Shown in pieces: positions 27,008 to 35,786 of a stretch of DNA of 64,000 nt. The position numbers were made by a program, and so were the translations under genes. Location of the stretch: assembly GCA_964007875.1 (NCBI GenBank), contig CAXGAH010000013.1, positions 1 to 64,000 of the forward strand. Reading direction: 5' to 3'. The notes under the pieces were generated by a model. It did not search any database and was not told where the DNA came from. It was given only the letters and a program-made list of their open reading frames with translations. The stretch is from UBA1275 sp002323515 (GTDB taxonomy: Bacteria; Bacteroidota; Rhodothermia; Balneolales; Balneolaceae). Numbering within the stretch: position 1 is the stretch's first letter; each line of letters starts with the position of its first letter.

Positions 27008-27140
27008 TAACCGTTAGCTTATGACGGCCTTTTGCTCGTCGACCAGCAATAACTTTTCTTCCACTATGGGTAGACATGCGGTCACGGAAACCGTGCTTAT
27101 TTTTGCGCTTTCGATTACTAGGTTGGTATGTACGTTTCAT
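26982..27140 (-). CDS. rpmH: 50S ribosomal protein L34
   Basis: A 52-residue, highly basic ribosomal protein translated from ATG 27140: MKRTYQPSNRKRKNKHGFRD start, then RMSTHSGRKVIAGRRAKGRH, ending SDERKGAK and TAA. The family motif KRTxQPSxRKRKxxHGFRxRM is intact. It begins the rpmH-rnpA-yidC operon. In many bacteria dnaA and oriC lie upstream of rpmH; here the 225-bp upstream region leads to secA and no DnaA boxes are evident. Confidence 0.98.
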   Translation of the reverse strand: MKRTYQPSNRKRKNKHGFRDRMSTHSGRKVIAGRRAKGRHKLTVSDERKGAK

Positions 27141-27365
27141 GGATCAGGTTTCTTAAAGTTTTTCAATACCCAAAATAGCCTCAAATATAGGCATTAATTT
27201 CTATAAATCGAACAACTATCCAAGGAAATTAAACTTATCTGCAACATGTGTTGAACGGCCTCGTTTGAAAGGTTACATTTGATATAACAATAATTTAGTT
27301 ATACTAACTAACGAAAACTGAATTACGTGTCATTCTAAGACGTTTTAACAGACTATTTCATACCC

Positions 27366-30300
27366 ATGATTGATAAGGTAGGCAAGCTTATTACCAAGAT
27401 TTTTGGCTCAAAAAGCGAAAAAGATATTAAATCCATTCAACCAATAATTGAAGAGATTAAATCGTATAGTTCGAATTTGGAAGCGCTGAGTGATGATGAG
27501 TTAAAAGCTAAAACAGAGCATTTTAAGCAACTCATTGCAGAAGCGACCAACGAAGTAAGAAATGAAATTGGAGAGCTCAAGGGTAAATTAGATCATATTG
27601 AAGAGCTTCAAGATGCGGATCATCGACAACTAACAGATGAACTCGAAGATTTAGAAAACAGAGAGTTAGTACTAATTGAGCAAACTCTTGACCGTATTAT
27701 GACCGAAGCCTATGCGGTATTAAAAGATACTTGCCGTCGATTTGTAGGTAAATCGTGGAAAGTTGCAGGCGACGCTATTGAATGGAATATGATACCGTAC
27801 GATGTGCAACTAGTTGGTGCAATTGCACTTCATCAAGGAAAAGTAGCAGAGATGAAAACAGGTGAAGGAAAAACCTTGGTGTCTATTTTTCCCGCTTATC
27901 TAAATGCCCTAGCAGGCAAGGGTGTGCATGTTATCACCGTAAACAATTACCTAGCAAAGCGGGATGCTGAGTGGAATGAGCCTATTTTTAATTTTCATGG
28001 GCTCAAGGTTGATTGTATCGATCGATATGAACCCAACACTGAGCAACGTAGACAGGCTTATCGGGCAGATATAACCTACGGCACCAACAATGAATTTGGC
28101 TTTGATTATCTCAGGGACAACATGGTCATTAACCCAGATCAACTAGTTCAAAAAGATCATCATTACACCATCATTGATGAGGTGGATTCTATTCTCATCG
28201 ATGAAGCCAGAACCCCACTTATTATTTCTGGACCGGTTCTAAATGACAACAAGTCCGATAAATATATAGAGATGAAGCCTCGAGTAGAGTCACTGGTGTT
28301 GGCTCAGAAGAAATTGGTAGCCAACCTAGTCCAGGAAGCTCAAAAACATCTGGATGAAGGCAACGAAGATGACGCAGGCCTTGCTTTATTTAGAGTGCAG
28401 AGAGGATTCCCAAAGAACACCCGCTTCAAGAAAATACTACAGGAGCCAAGCATTCAAAAACTTATTCAACGCACGGAAGCATTATATCTACAAGACAATG
28501 CGAAAAATATGCCTATAGTAGATGAATATTTGTTTTATGCGGTTGACCAGAAAATGAATTCAATTGAAATGACCGATAAAGGTCGTGAGTTCATTACGAA
28601 GAAGGGAGAGGATACCGAATTTTTTGTTATACCCGATTTGGGAGAAGAAACATCTAAGATTGAAGCAGAATTTTCAGTCATTGAATCTGACCGAATTCAT
28701 CAAATAGAAGCGAATGATGAATTTAGCGAAGAGTATAAGAGTAAGAAGCTAGCAGAAATGAAATCAGAACTACTCCAAGAGCGTGAGCAGAAATTCTCAG
28801 AACTTCACCGGCTGTTTGCTGAGCGGGGAGACCGAATTCACACGGTAAATCAGTTGTTAAAAGCTTATACCAATTTTGAACGTGAGGAGGAATACATTGT
28901 ACAGGATGGAAAAGTACAAATTGTAGATGAGCATACCGGTCGGGTATTGTCAGGTCGCCGATATTCAGATGGATTGCATCAGGCCATCGAAGCCAAAGAG
29001 CAAGTAAAGGTGGAGGCGTCTACACAAACGTATGCGACTGTCACCTTGCAAAATTACTTCCGAATGTATCACAAACTTTCCGGGATGACCGGTACAGCGG
29101 AAACCGAGGAGGGAGAATTCAATGAGATATATGCATTAGACGTAATGGTTATTCCCACTAACCGGCCTATTGCAAGAGAAGATCATGAAGATTTGGTTTT
29201 TAGAACGAAGCGAGAGAAATATAAGGCTATCATAGAGAAGATTCAGGAATTTCATACAAGTGGACAGCCTGTGCTAGTGGGTACGACCAGTGTAGATGTG
29301 TCGGAGTCGATGAGTCGTATGCTTAAGCAGGCGGGTATTCCGCACAACGTGTTAAATGCTAAGCAGCATGCCCGAGAAAGTGACATCGTAAAGCAGGCGG
29401 GGCAAACAGGGGCAGTAACTGTGGCGACTAATATGGCAGGTAGGGGTACCGACATTAAGCTTGCACCGGGAGTAAAAGAACAAGGAGGACTCGCTATTTT
29501 AGGTACAGAACGCCATGAATCCAGACGCATTGACTTGCAACTGCGTGGGCGAGCGGGACGTCAGGGGGATCCGGGGTTTTCTCAATTCTATGTTTCCTTA
29601 GAAGACAAGCTTATGGCATTATTCATGGGCGATCGCGTTGTTGGTGTCATGGAAAAGCTAAGTTTTAATGAAGGCGATGTTATTACGCATCGTATGATAA
29701 CTAAGTCCTTAGAACGTGCCCAGGGAAAAGTCGAGCAAAACAACTTTAGCATTCGTAAGCGCCAATTAGAATACGATGATGTCCTTAACAATCAGCGTAA
29801 CGTGGTATATGCTCGTCGCAAGCACGCCCTTTTGGGAGATCAATTACGCACCGATTTATTAGGAATGCTGGAATCACTCACTGAAGAATGGGTAGCTGAA
29901 CACGTGGCCATGGGTGACTATCAAGGCCTTCATTCAACACTCCTGAGAAACCTTGCTGTCGATGTATCCTTTGATGAAGATGAGTGGAGATCCATGGGCG
30001 AAGATGAACTGGTTGATATGATTGTTCGTCGTGCATTAGAGGTCTATAAAAGAAAAGAAGACATGGTCAGTAAACCTCTGTATGAGGTAATGAAGCGGAT
30101 AAGTGAAACAGAGGCGGATCGACGACCGGATAAAGTACAGGTCGTTTTTACTGACGGATCTCGGCGAATGCGCGTTGTAGTTGGAGTGGATGCGGCGCTT
30201 GAAAATGAGGGTAAAGAAGTAGTTAGAGCTCTCGAAAGATCGGCTGTACTGTCTGTGATTGATGATAAATGGATGCAGCATTTACGGGAATTAGATTCGG

Positions 30301-30755
30301 TAAAAGAAGGTATTGGGTTACGTTCTTTTGCACAAAAAGATCCCTTACTAGAATACAAAAAAGAAGCCTTTGAGATGTTTAAACAGCTTATAGAAATGAT
30401 TAACCGTGAGGTTATTTCATTGATTTGGAAAGCTGTCCCAGAGGCACAAGCATCACCCAATACCGTACAACAGGCTCAGCAGCAAAAGTCATCATACGAT
30501 ACTCAACGCATGCAAACACAACATGCCGATTCAACAGGTATGGGTTTTCATGCACCCGCTGCACCAAGTGCGGCACAAGGACAATCTCCGATGGGTCCAA
30601 ATGTTAAACGAAAGCCCGTTGAAGTTGTTGTTGAGCCCGGAAGGAATGATATTGTTACCATACAGAATATGGCAACGGGTGTTACTGAAAGTATTAAATG
30701 GAAATTTGCCAAGAAAAAAGTAGAGCAAGAAGGATGGGTCATTGTCGAACAATAA
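27366..30755 (+). CDS. secA: SecA preprotein translocase ATPase
   Basis: Drives Sec-dependent export. At 1129 residues it is much longer than the 901 of E. coli because of insertions typical of Bacteroidota-like SecA: a charged N-terminal insertion (about 60-105) and a large acidic helical block inside the preprotein-binding region (about 290-490). Walker A is MKTGEGKT (163-170) and Walker B is IIDEVD (269-274); the second ATPase half has TNMAGRGTDIKL and ERHESRRIDLQLRGRAGRQGD. The usual C-terminal zinc motif (GRNDPCPCGSGKK) is absent; after EPGRNDI the chain continues VTIQNMATGVTESIKWKF and ends WVIVEQ. It is divergent from rpmH. Confidence 0.97.
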   Translation: MIDKVGKLITKIFGSKSEKDIKSIQPIIEEIKSYSSNLEALSDDELKAKTEHFKQLIAEATNEVRNEIGELKGKLDHIEELQDADHRQLTDELEDLENRELVLIEQTLDRIMTEAYAVLKDTCRRFVGKSWKVAGDAIEWNMIPYDVQLVGAIALHQGKVAEMKTGEGKTLVSIFPAYLNALAGKGVHVITVNNYLAKRDAEWNEPIFNFHGLKVDCIDRYEPNTEQRRQAYRADITYGTNNEFGFDYLRDNMVINPDQLVQKDHHYTIIDEVDSILIDEARTPLIISGPVLNDNKSDKYIEMKPRVESLVLAQKKLVANLVQEAQKHLDEGNEDDAGLALFRVQRGFPKNTRFKKILQEPSIQKLIQRTEALYLQDNAKNMPIVDEYLFYAVDQKMNSIEMTDKGREFITKKGEDTEFFVIPDLGEETSKIEAEFSVIESDRIHQIEANDEFSEEYKSKKLAEMKSELLQEREQKFSELHRLFAERGDRIHTVNQLLKAYTNFEREEEYIVQDGKVQIVDEHTGRVLSGRRYSDGLHQAIEAKEQVKVEASTQTYATVTLQNYFRMYHKLSGMTGTAETEEGEFNEIYALDVMVIPTNRPIAREDHEDLVFRTKREKYKAIIEKIQEFHTSGQPVLVGTTSVDVSESMSRMLKQAGIPHNVLNAKQHARESDIVKQAGQTGAVTVATNMAGRGTDIKLAPGVKEQGGLAILGTERHESRRIDLQLRGRAGRQGDPGFSQFYVSLEDKLMALFMGDRVVGVMEKLSFNEGDVITHRMITKSLERAQGKVEQNNFSIRKRQLEYDDVLNNQRNVVYARRKHALLGDQLRTDLLGMLESLTEEWVAEHVAMGDYQGLHSTLLRNLAVDVSFDEDEWRSMGEDELVDMIVRRALEVYKRKEDMVSKPLYEVMKRISETEADRRPDKVQVVFTDGSRRMRVVVGVDAALENEGKEVVRALERSAVLSVIDDKWMQHLRELDSVKEGIGLRSFAQKDPLLEYKKEAFEMFKQLIEMINREVISLIWKAVPEAQASPNTVQQAQQQKSSYDTQRMQTQHADSTGMGFHAPAAPSAAQGQSPMGPNVKRKPVEVVVEPGRNDIVTIQNMATGVTESIKWKFAKKKVEQEGWVIVEQ

Positions 30756-30766
30756 GATAAACTAAA

Positions 30767-31516
30767 ATGAAGGTACTAGGCATCGATATTGGCAGCTATG
30801 GTATCAAAGGCGCTCTTGTAGATACGGTGAAGGGAGAGATTATATCAGGGAAAAAATCTACCGACAAATTAGAAGATACCCGTCCTCATAAAATTATTTC
30901 TAAAGTACATAAACTGGTCAAAAAATTTGATTGGAAAGGCCCAATAGGTTGTGCATTTCCCGCGGCCATTCATAAAGGGCGAGTGTTATCAGCCTCTAGA
31001 ATAGATACGGCTTGGGTCGATGCCGATGCAGAACATGTATTTAGTGAAATTACTGGCTGTCCAGTACGCCTTATAAATGATACCGACGCTACAGGTATTG
31101 CCGAAATGACCTTTGGAGTTGGCAAAGGCTACCGAGGAACGGTCATCGTTTTGACAGTAGGAACAGGGATTGGGTCATCAATTTTCGTTGATAATATACT
31201 TGTACCAAATACAGAGCTGGGTCTTATCGAATTAAAAGGTATTAGCATAGAAGAACGAGCATCGAATAGGGCAAGAAAGGAAGAAGGAATTCAGCGAAAA
31301 ACATGGGCAAAACGACTTCAGTTTGCCTTACAATATTACGAAAAGCTTTTTCACCCCGAACTTTTTATCATCGGTGGTCAGCTTAGTAAAAAAGCCGATA
31401 AAACCTTTCCCTACATGAAAATTAGCACAAGGTTAAAAGCGGCGGAATTTCAAAACAATGCCAGTATTGTGGGTGCTGCGTATTATGCGGCTTCACTAAG
31501 TTCTCGGGGTAATTAA
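30767..31516 (+). CDS. ppgK: Polyphosphate glucokinase (ROK family)
   Basis: Phosphorylates glucose using inorganic polyphosphate (and often ATP). The 249 residues have the ROK/PPGK layout: phosphate loop GIDIGSYGIKGALVD, the catalytic Asp in INDTDATGIAEMTFG, the second phosphate motif LTVGTGIGSSIF, and NTELG in the sugar site. The C-terminal half includes ELFIIGGQLSKKADK. It starts 11 bp after secA on the same strand. Together with the periplasmic amylase it could feed imported glucose into glycolysis. The last 4 bp overlap the convergent DUF456 gene. Confidence 0.88.
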   Translation: MKVLGIDIGSYGIKGALVDTVKGEIISGKKSTDKLEDTRPHKIISKVHKLVKKFDWKGPIGCAFPAAIHKGRVLSASRIDTAWVDADAEHVFSEITGCPVRLINDTDATGIAEMTFGVGKGYRGTVIVLTVGTGIGSSIFVDNILVPNTELGLIELKGISIEERASNRARKEEGIQRKTWAKRLQFALQYYEKLFHPELFIIGGQLSKKADKTFPYMKISTRLKAAEFQNNASIVGAAYYAASLSSRGN

Positions 31517-32004
31517 AACGAACTAGCCACCCACCTGATAAGTTCGGTTCCGTAATACCAGCAAAGGATTAAGGCCACTATCAATTTAATACCGCTGGCT
31601 GCCATAAATCCTAAAAATGAACCCCAAGCTGCCTTAAGGGCTTGCTCTTGACCTTGGCCCCCCATCATTTCACCCAGAAATGTGCCTATAAGTGGCCCGA
31701 TAATAAAGCCTATTGGAGGGAAGCCAATACCGACTATGATCCCGAGAAGACTACCCCAAAAGCCATAGCGAGTCCCACCGGTTTTTTGGCTGGTCCAAGC
31801 AGGTATAAAATTGTCGAGCACAGAGAATAACACAATAGCAATGGCCCATCCCCAAATAAATGCAGAAGAAAAGGGCGCAATGGTCCACTGCATAATTAAA
31901 ATTCCCAATAAACTGATCGGTAAACCAGATACTACTGGTAAAAAAGATCCAATAAATCCGAATAGGATTAATAACGCGCCAAGGATGAGTAAGAGTAATT
32001 CCAT
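31513..32004 (-). CDS. DUF456 family membrane protein
   Basis: A 163-residue inner-membrane protein with about four to five hydrophobic segments and Gly-rich loops (GFWGSLLGIIVG, PPIGFIIGPLIGTFLGEMM), the pattern of DUF456. The internal Gly-rich repeats suggest a tandem duplicated glycine-zipper fold. The function of the family is unknown, and the neighbours offer no clue. Confidence 0.8.
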   Translation of the reverse strand: MELLLLILGALLILFGFIGSFLPVVSGLPISLLGILIMQWTIAPFSSAFIWGWAIAIVLFSVLDNFIPAWTSQKTGGTRYGFWGSLLGIIVGIGFPPIGFIIGPLIGTFLGEMMGGQGQEQALKAAWGSFLGFMAASGIKLIVALILCWYYGTELIRWVASSF

Positions 32005-32146
32005 ATGAACAGGGGTTTTAGGCCTTACCTACACAAACGATTTACTTACCCAAAGGTTGCATTGGGCTTGCGGTCGAAGTTAGGTTTAGCTATAATCTAA
32101 GCTACTGCTATATTTTCATAAATAAGACTAACCTAATTTTGACATT

Positions 32147-33844
32147 ATGAGTATGAGTATCACCTCAGCGGGCACCTTAGAGCCCCAGAAAAACGACTTT
32201 TTTGGGCATCCAAGGGGCTTGTCTACCCTCTTTTTTACCGAATTGTGGGAGCGTTTCAGCTATTATGGTATGCGCGCTTTACTGGTACTTTTTATGACAG
32301 CAGAGGCCATTGGTAATAATCCTGGCTTGGGTTTATCGGTAGGTGAGGCCACCGCTATTTATGGTCTTTATACCTTTTTCGTTTATATGTTATCACTTCC
32401 TGGTGGTTGGATTGCTGATAATATTTGGGGGCAACGAAAAGCAGTATTTATAGGTGGTATTATCATTGCCATGGGGCACTTTAGCATGGCAGTCCCGACA
32501 ACAACTTTTTTCTTTATTGGATTAGCACTTATTGTTATTGGCACGGGATTGCTAAAACCAAATGTAAGTTCAATGGTGGGCGATTTATATCCCGAGGGCG
32601 GTGCAATGCGCGATGCGGGCTTTTCTATATTTTATATGGGGATTAACTTTGGTGCTATATTAGGACCATTATTATGTGGTCTTCTTGGTGAAGGGTATAA
32701 CTGGCATTATGGATTTACATTAGCTGGTTTTGGTATGATTCTTGGTCTTATTTCTTATAAAATTGGAGGAAAATATTTAGGAACAGCTGGTGATCTTAAA
32801 GTAGATGTTGATCCTGATACCCTTACCAAGCGAAGCAAGATTTTTTACACAGTAGTTTCCATCATTGGCGCGCTTATTGTATTACTAGGCTTCTTAGTTA
32901 GATCTGGTGCTATTGAACTTGCTTTGGAATCATTAGCAGGTAATTTAGGACTGGTTGCAGTTGTAATTACCATTGCGTTTTTTGGGTATATCATATTTTT
33001 TGGAGGGCATACAGGAGAGGAAAAAAAGCGCCTTGGTGTCATTTTTTGGTTATTCATCTTAGCGGCTATTTTTTGGAGTGGTTTTGAGCAAGCTGGTTCT
33101 TCGTTGAATATTTTTACGGCTGAACTAGTGAATCGTTCTGCAGGACCTAGTGTATATTTGGGGGGTATTGGAGCCCTCATGTTAACGGCTCTGTTAGCTA
33201 TTCCACTTTGTTATTATACTTATAAAACATGGATTCGTGAGGATATTTGGTCGGTAGCTAAAATTGCTGTCATGTTTACTAGTGTAGGCCTGCTAGGGTT
33301 AGTTTATTGGATGCTGAGCCAAGTGGGTAAAGGTTGGGAAATCCCTGCTAGTACGCTACAGCTAATTAACCCATCTTTCATTGTGATATTTGCTCCTATC
33401 TTTGGTTTTATGTGGACATGGTTAGCTAGTAAAAATGCCAATCCGTCTATACCTATGAAATTTGCTTTAGGTCTTCTAGGCCTATCTGCAGGTTTCTTTG
33501 TGCTTGCATGGGGATCTGCTAATGCCTCCAATACGAATTTGGTTTCACCAGCTTGGCTTATTGTAATGTATTTTTTACATACGGTTGGTGAACTTTGTCT
33601 ATCACCTGTTGGACTATCTTCGATGACTAAGCTTTCTCCTAAAAGTCGGGTAAGTCAGATGATGGGTATATGGTTTGTGGCAGCGGCACTTGGAAACTTA
33701 ATTGCTGGTTTGGTAGCGGGACAGTTAGAAAATCTTGCCCCTGCTAGTCTATTCCAAGCAGTAGCACTATTTGTAGGGGGTGGCGGGGTAGTTGCTATTT
33801 TAGCGGCCCCATCAGTGAAAAAACTAATGGGAGATATCGAATAA
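32147..33844 (+). CDS. Proton-dependent oligopeptide transporter (POT/PTR2 family)
   Basis: Imports di- and tripeptides with protons. The 565-residue protein has the proton-coupling motif E32-LWER-FSYYG in helix 1 and the PTR2 signature near FYMGINFGAILGPLLCGLLGE. About 14 helices are predicted by eye, as in bacterial POT proteins, and the C-terminal NPVGxSxxTKLSP-type motif appears as LSPVGLSSMTKLSP. It is a single gene. A nutritional role in peptide scavenging would go with the secreted proteases, which is inference. Confidence 0.94.
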   Translation: MSMSITSAGTLEPQKNDFFGHPRGLSTLFFTELWERFSYYGMRALLVLFMTAEAIGNNPGLGLSVGEATAIYGLYTFFVYMLSLPGGWIADNIWGQRKAVFIGGIIIAMGHFSMAVPTTTFFFIGLALIVIGTGLLKPNVSSMVGDLYPEGGAMRDAGFSIFYMGINFGAILGPLLCGLLGEGYNWHYGFTLAGFGMILGLISYKIGGKYLGTAGDLKVDVDPDTLTKRSKIFYTVVSIIGALIVLLGFLVRSGAIELALESLAGNLGLVAVVITIAFFGYIIFFGGHTGEEKKRLGVIFWLFILAAIFWSGFEQAGSSLNIFTAELVNRSAGPSVYLGGIGALMLTALLAIPLCYYTYKTWIREDIWSVAKIAVMFTSVGLLGLVYWMLSQVGKGWEIPASTLQLINPSFIVIFAPIFGFMWTWLASKNANPSIPMKFALGLLGLSAGFFVLAWGSANASNTNLVSPAWLIVMYFLHTVGELCLSPVGLSSMTKLSPKSRVSQMMGIWFVAAALGNLIAGLVAGQLENLAPASLFQAVALFVGGGGVVAILAAPSVKKLMGDIE

Positions 33845-33901
33845 ATACAGGCATTAGTTATATTGTAAATTAACCCGATAATCTATGGTATAACTCAAGT
33901 A

Positions 33902-34630
33902 TCAAATCACTAGATATACTGTAGCAGCAAGTACTCCCCCTAGTAGTGGACCTAGAATGGGGATCCATCCATAGGCCCAATCACTGGAACCCTTATTTGA
34001 AATAGGTAGAATAGTGTGGGCTAGGCGTGGGCCAAAATCTCTTGCGGGATTGATTGCAAAACCAGTAGTTCCACCTAAACCTAAACCGATACACCATACA
34101 AGAAAAGCAATGGGTAAGGCTCCAACCGATCCCAAACCAATGGGGGTATTTGAGGTATTCATTAACTGTCCATCGCTTATATAAAACACTACAAAGACGA
34201 GTACAAAAGTTCCTATAATTTCCGAGATCAGGTTGTTGAAAGACGATCTAATAGCCGGTATAGTACTGAAAGTGGCGAGAATTATGGAGGAATCGTGAGT
34301 CTCTTCATAGTGGTCTTTGTACATAAGCCAAATAGAAGTTCCGCCTAAGAAAGCTCCAAGAATTTGTGCGATAATATAGCCAGGAACTTCTGCCCAAGGA
34401 AATTCGCCTGCTGCAGCTAGCCCTATGGTAACTGCTGGATTTAGATGAGCTCCTGAATATGGACCTGCGACTACTACACCGGTAAAAACGGCTAGTCCCC
34501 AACCAGTGGTAATGACTAACCAACCAGAATCATATCCTTTTGTTTTGGGTAATAAAACATTTGCTACAACACCATTTCCTAGGATTAATAGTAAGAAAGT
34601 AGCTATAAACTCAGCAATTAAAGGGGTCAT
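33902..34630 (-). CDS. glpF: Aquaglyceroporin, glycerol uptake facilitator
   Basis: A 242-residue MIP channel with both pore NPA motifs: NPA at 64-66 (GAHLNPAVTIG) and NPA at 194-196 followed by R197-D198 (INPARDFGPR). The Asp after the selectivity Arg marks the glycerol-conducting branch. Six helices plus two half-helices are discernible. glpK lies further upstream on the same strand, but a 1.1-kb block with an integrase fragment and an opposite-strand gene now separates them, and a cluster of TATCACC boxes sits directly upstream of glpF. Confidence 0.93.
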   Translation of the reverse strand: MTPLIAEFIATFLLLILGNGVVANVLLPKTKGYDSGWLVITTGWGLAVFTGVVVAGPYSGAHLNPAVTIGLAAAGEFPWAEVPGYIIAQILGAFLGGTSIWLMYKDHYEETHDSSIILATFSTIPAIRSSFNNLISEIIGTFVLVFVVFYISDGQLMNTSNTPIGLGSVGALPIAFLVWCIGLGLGGTTGFAINPARDFGPRLAHTILPISNKGSSDWAYGWIPILGPLLGGVLAATVYLVI

Positions 34631-34694
34631 AATATAATATTTTTTTGTTTAATATATATTTGTTTTTATTACATTTAGTATTTGTATATATAGT

Positions 34695-34802
34695 GGTGAT
34701 ATACGGGTGATATATTTACCATACATAGGTATACTCTTTAGTTGATTTACCGTAATGGTGATACTCATGGTGATAATTTATACTCTATAAAATGTGGTGA
34801 TA
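34695..34802 (-). promoter_or_regulatory. Five direct repeats of TATCACC upstream of glpF
   Basis: On the glpF-coding strand the heptamer TATCACC occurs five times in the same orientation (on the + strand as GGTGATA at 34695, 34706, 34757, 34769 and 34796). Two pairs are 11 and 12 bp apart, one helical turn, the spacing used by OmpR/PhoB-type response regulators binding tandem half-sites. The cluster ends about 65 bp before the glpF start. A role in glpF control is inferred. The rest of 34631-34835 is AT-rich without a gene. Confidence 0.5.
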
Positions 34803-34823
34803 CGTTAACTTGATATTAACTTA

Positions 34824-35129
34824 CTAACTATAAGTAAAAAAAGAACTACCTACTAAGTAAGTAGTCCTTTCTGTCCACCGGTCATGTTTATACAGAAAAA
34901 CCAATGCTGATAGCGCCTGATTTTGGGTGGAAGCGGCTACGTTAACTTCATTTACCAGGTAATTCAAATACTTTTCCACTTCGGAGGCGCCCATTTCGAT
35001 AGGGTGTGTGGTGTTGTGAAAGTAAATATATCGTTTAATCCACCCGATATAAGCTTGCTCTGTTTTATAGCTATAATTTCTCCTCCTTATTTCTCTACGG
35101 ACTTGTGTAAGTAATTTACTGGCTGCCAT
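34824..35129 (-). pseudogene. Truncated integron-type tyrosine recombinase (IntI-like N-terminal domain only)
   Basis: Residues 1-83 match the N-terminal core-binding (SAM-like) domain of integron integrases: LLTQVRREIRRRNYSYKTEQ, AYIGWIKRYIYFHN, THPIEMGASEVEKYLNYLV and VAASTQNQALSALVFLYKH. The order and wording recall Vibrio-type IntI. The frame then leaves the family and ends after 18 unrelated residues that cross a terminator hairpin; the whole catalytic domain with the R..H-R..Y residues is missing. It cannot recombine DNA. It marks a former integron platform together with the 13-bp inverted repeats at 35314-35326 and 35750-35762. Confidence 0.8.
34836..34872 (-). terminator. Rho-independent terminator within the end of the integrase fragment
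   Basis: On the minus strand a roughly 14-bp stem with G-U wobbles (AAAGGACTACTTACT pairing with AGTAGGTAGTTCTTT) is followed by a run of T. It lies inside the last codons of the truncated integrase frame, so it was probably joined to that gene by a rearrangement. Confidence 0.6.
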
Positions 35130-35313
35130 ACTGTTGATTCTTTTGTTAATAGCTCTATATTGTATGACCGATCAGAGTGGAATTCCTTACAAAAATTATT
35201 AGACGAACTTTTGTTCGCCTATACATTTAAAAAGTTGGTTACAGTGAGCAAGAGCGGTGCATTCCTTGTATCATCCGAACAATATACATTTCCTTCTGTT
35301 CGCTTAATAATAT

Positions 35314-35762
35314 GTTATGCTATTGGGAGAATGAGAAAGCTTACTCACTTGTTAATACTCATCTTTCTAGTATTCCTTACCAAAGGATGCATAGATAGCT
35401 GTCTATATAGTGGTTGTGAACCAGGAATATACTTAACTATCAAAAAAGAGTTACCCGATACAACTATTCAAGTTGAGGACAATTTAGAATTGAATCTAAA
35501 GGAATATTTTCAACTTGGTGAAGGAGGTTCAGGCGGTAAATTTGCAGGTTATCCTATTATTCAGCCCTTAGGAATTGATACCAACATAGCCATATTTTCG
35601 TATGACTATCGAAAAGATCGACATGGTGAGCAATTCTCTATTAGTGGTAAATTAACTGGAAATACTGAAGTTGAACTTGAAATTTCGTGGGACGGTGGCC
35701 GAGATATAGCATACCGCGATGTATCATTTGTTTTAAATGTAAATTCAAACCAATAGCATAAC
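35314..35762. repeat. 13-bp inverted repeats bounding a cassette-like gene
   Basis: GTTATGCTATTGG at 35314-35326 is repeated exactly, inverted, as CCAATAGCATAAC at 35750-35762. The left copy ends 4 bp before the ATG of the enclosed gene; the right copy spans its stop codon. The outer seven bases, GTTATGC and GCATAAC, resemble the simple sites (GTTRRRY and its complement) where integron integrases join cassettes. No full attC hairpin follows the right copy because glpK begins 24 bp later. Between the integrase fragment and the left copy (35130-35313) no gene is recognised; an attI site would be expected there. Confidence 0.55.
35331..35756 (+). CDS. Hypothetical small lipoprotein, cassette-like
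   Basis: ATG 35331 gives 141 residues with an N-terminal export signal (MRKLTHLLILIFLVFLTKGC) whose Cys suggests lipid anchoring, though Lys at -2 is unusual for a lipobox. The open frame extends upstream to 35160 but that part is hydrophobic noise and crosses the left inverted repeat, so it is excluded. The mature part is a short beta-rich, acidic domain (LELNLKEYFQLGEGGSGGKF, FSISGKLTGNTEVELEISW). I do not recognise a family. It reads opposite to glpF, glpK and the integrase fragment, the orientation of an integron cassette gene relative to its integrase. Confidence 0.6.
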   Translation: MRKLTHLLILIFLVFLTKGCIDSCLYSGCEPGIYLTIKKELPDTTIQVEDNLELNLKEYFQLGEGGSGGKFAGYPIIQPLGIDTNIAIFSYDYRKDRHGEQFSISGKLTGNTEVELEISWDGGRDIAYRDVSFVLNVNSNQ

Positions 35763-35786
35763 AGATAATTTTACTAGGTTAAGAGT

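Noticed and set aside
27141..27365. Replication origin upstream of rpmH
   Set aside because: rpmH often neighbours oriC and dnaA, but no dnaA gene, DnaA-box cluster or AT-rich unwinding repeat is visible in this 225-bp spacer.
35160..35330. N-terminal extension of the cassette-like lipoprotein
   Set aside because: The open frame continues upstream, but the signal peptide begins at 35331 and the extension has no domain-like composition.
35756..35786. Full attC site after the cassette-like gene
   Set aside because: Only 30 bp separate the GCATAAC heptamer from the glpK stop; that is shorter than known attC sites and I see no paired L-box arms.
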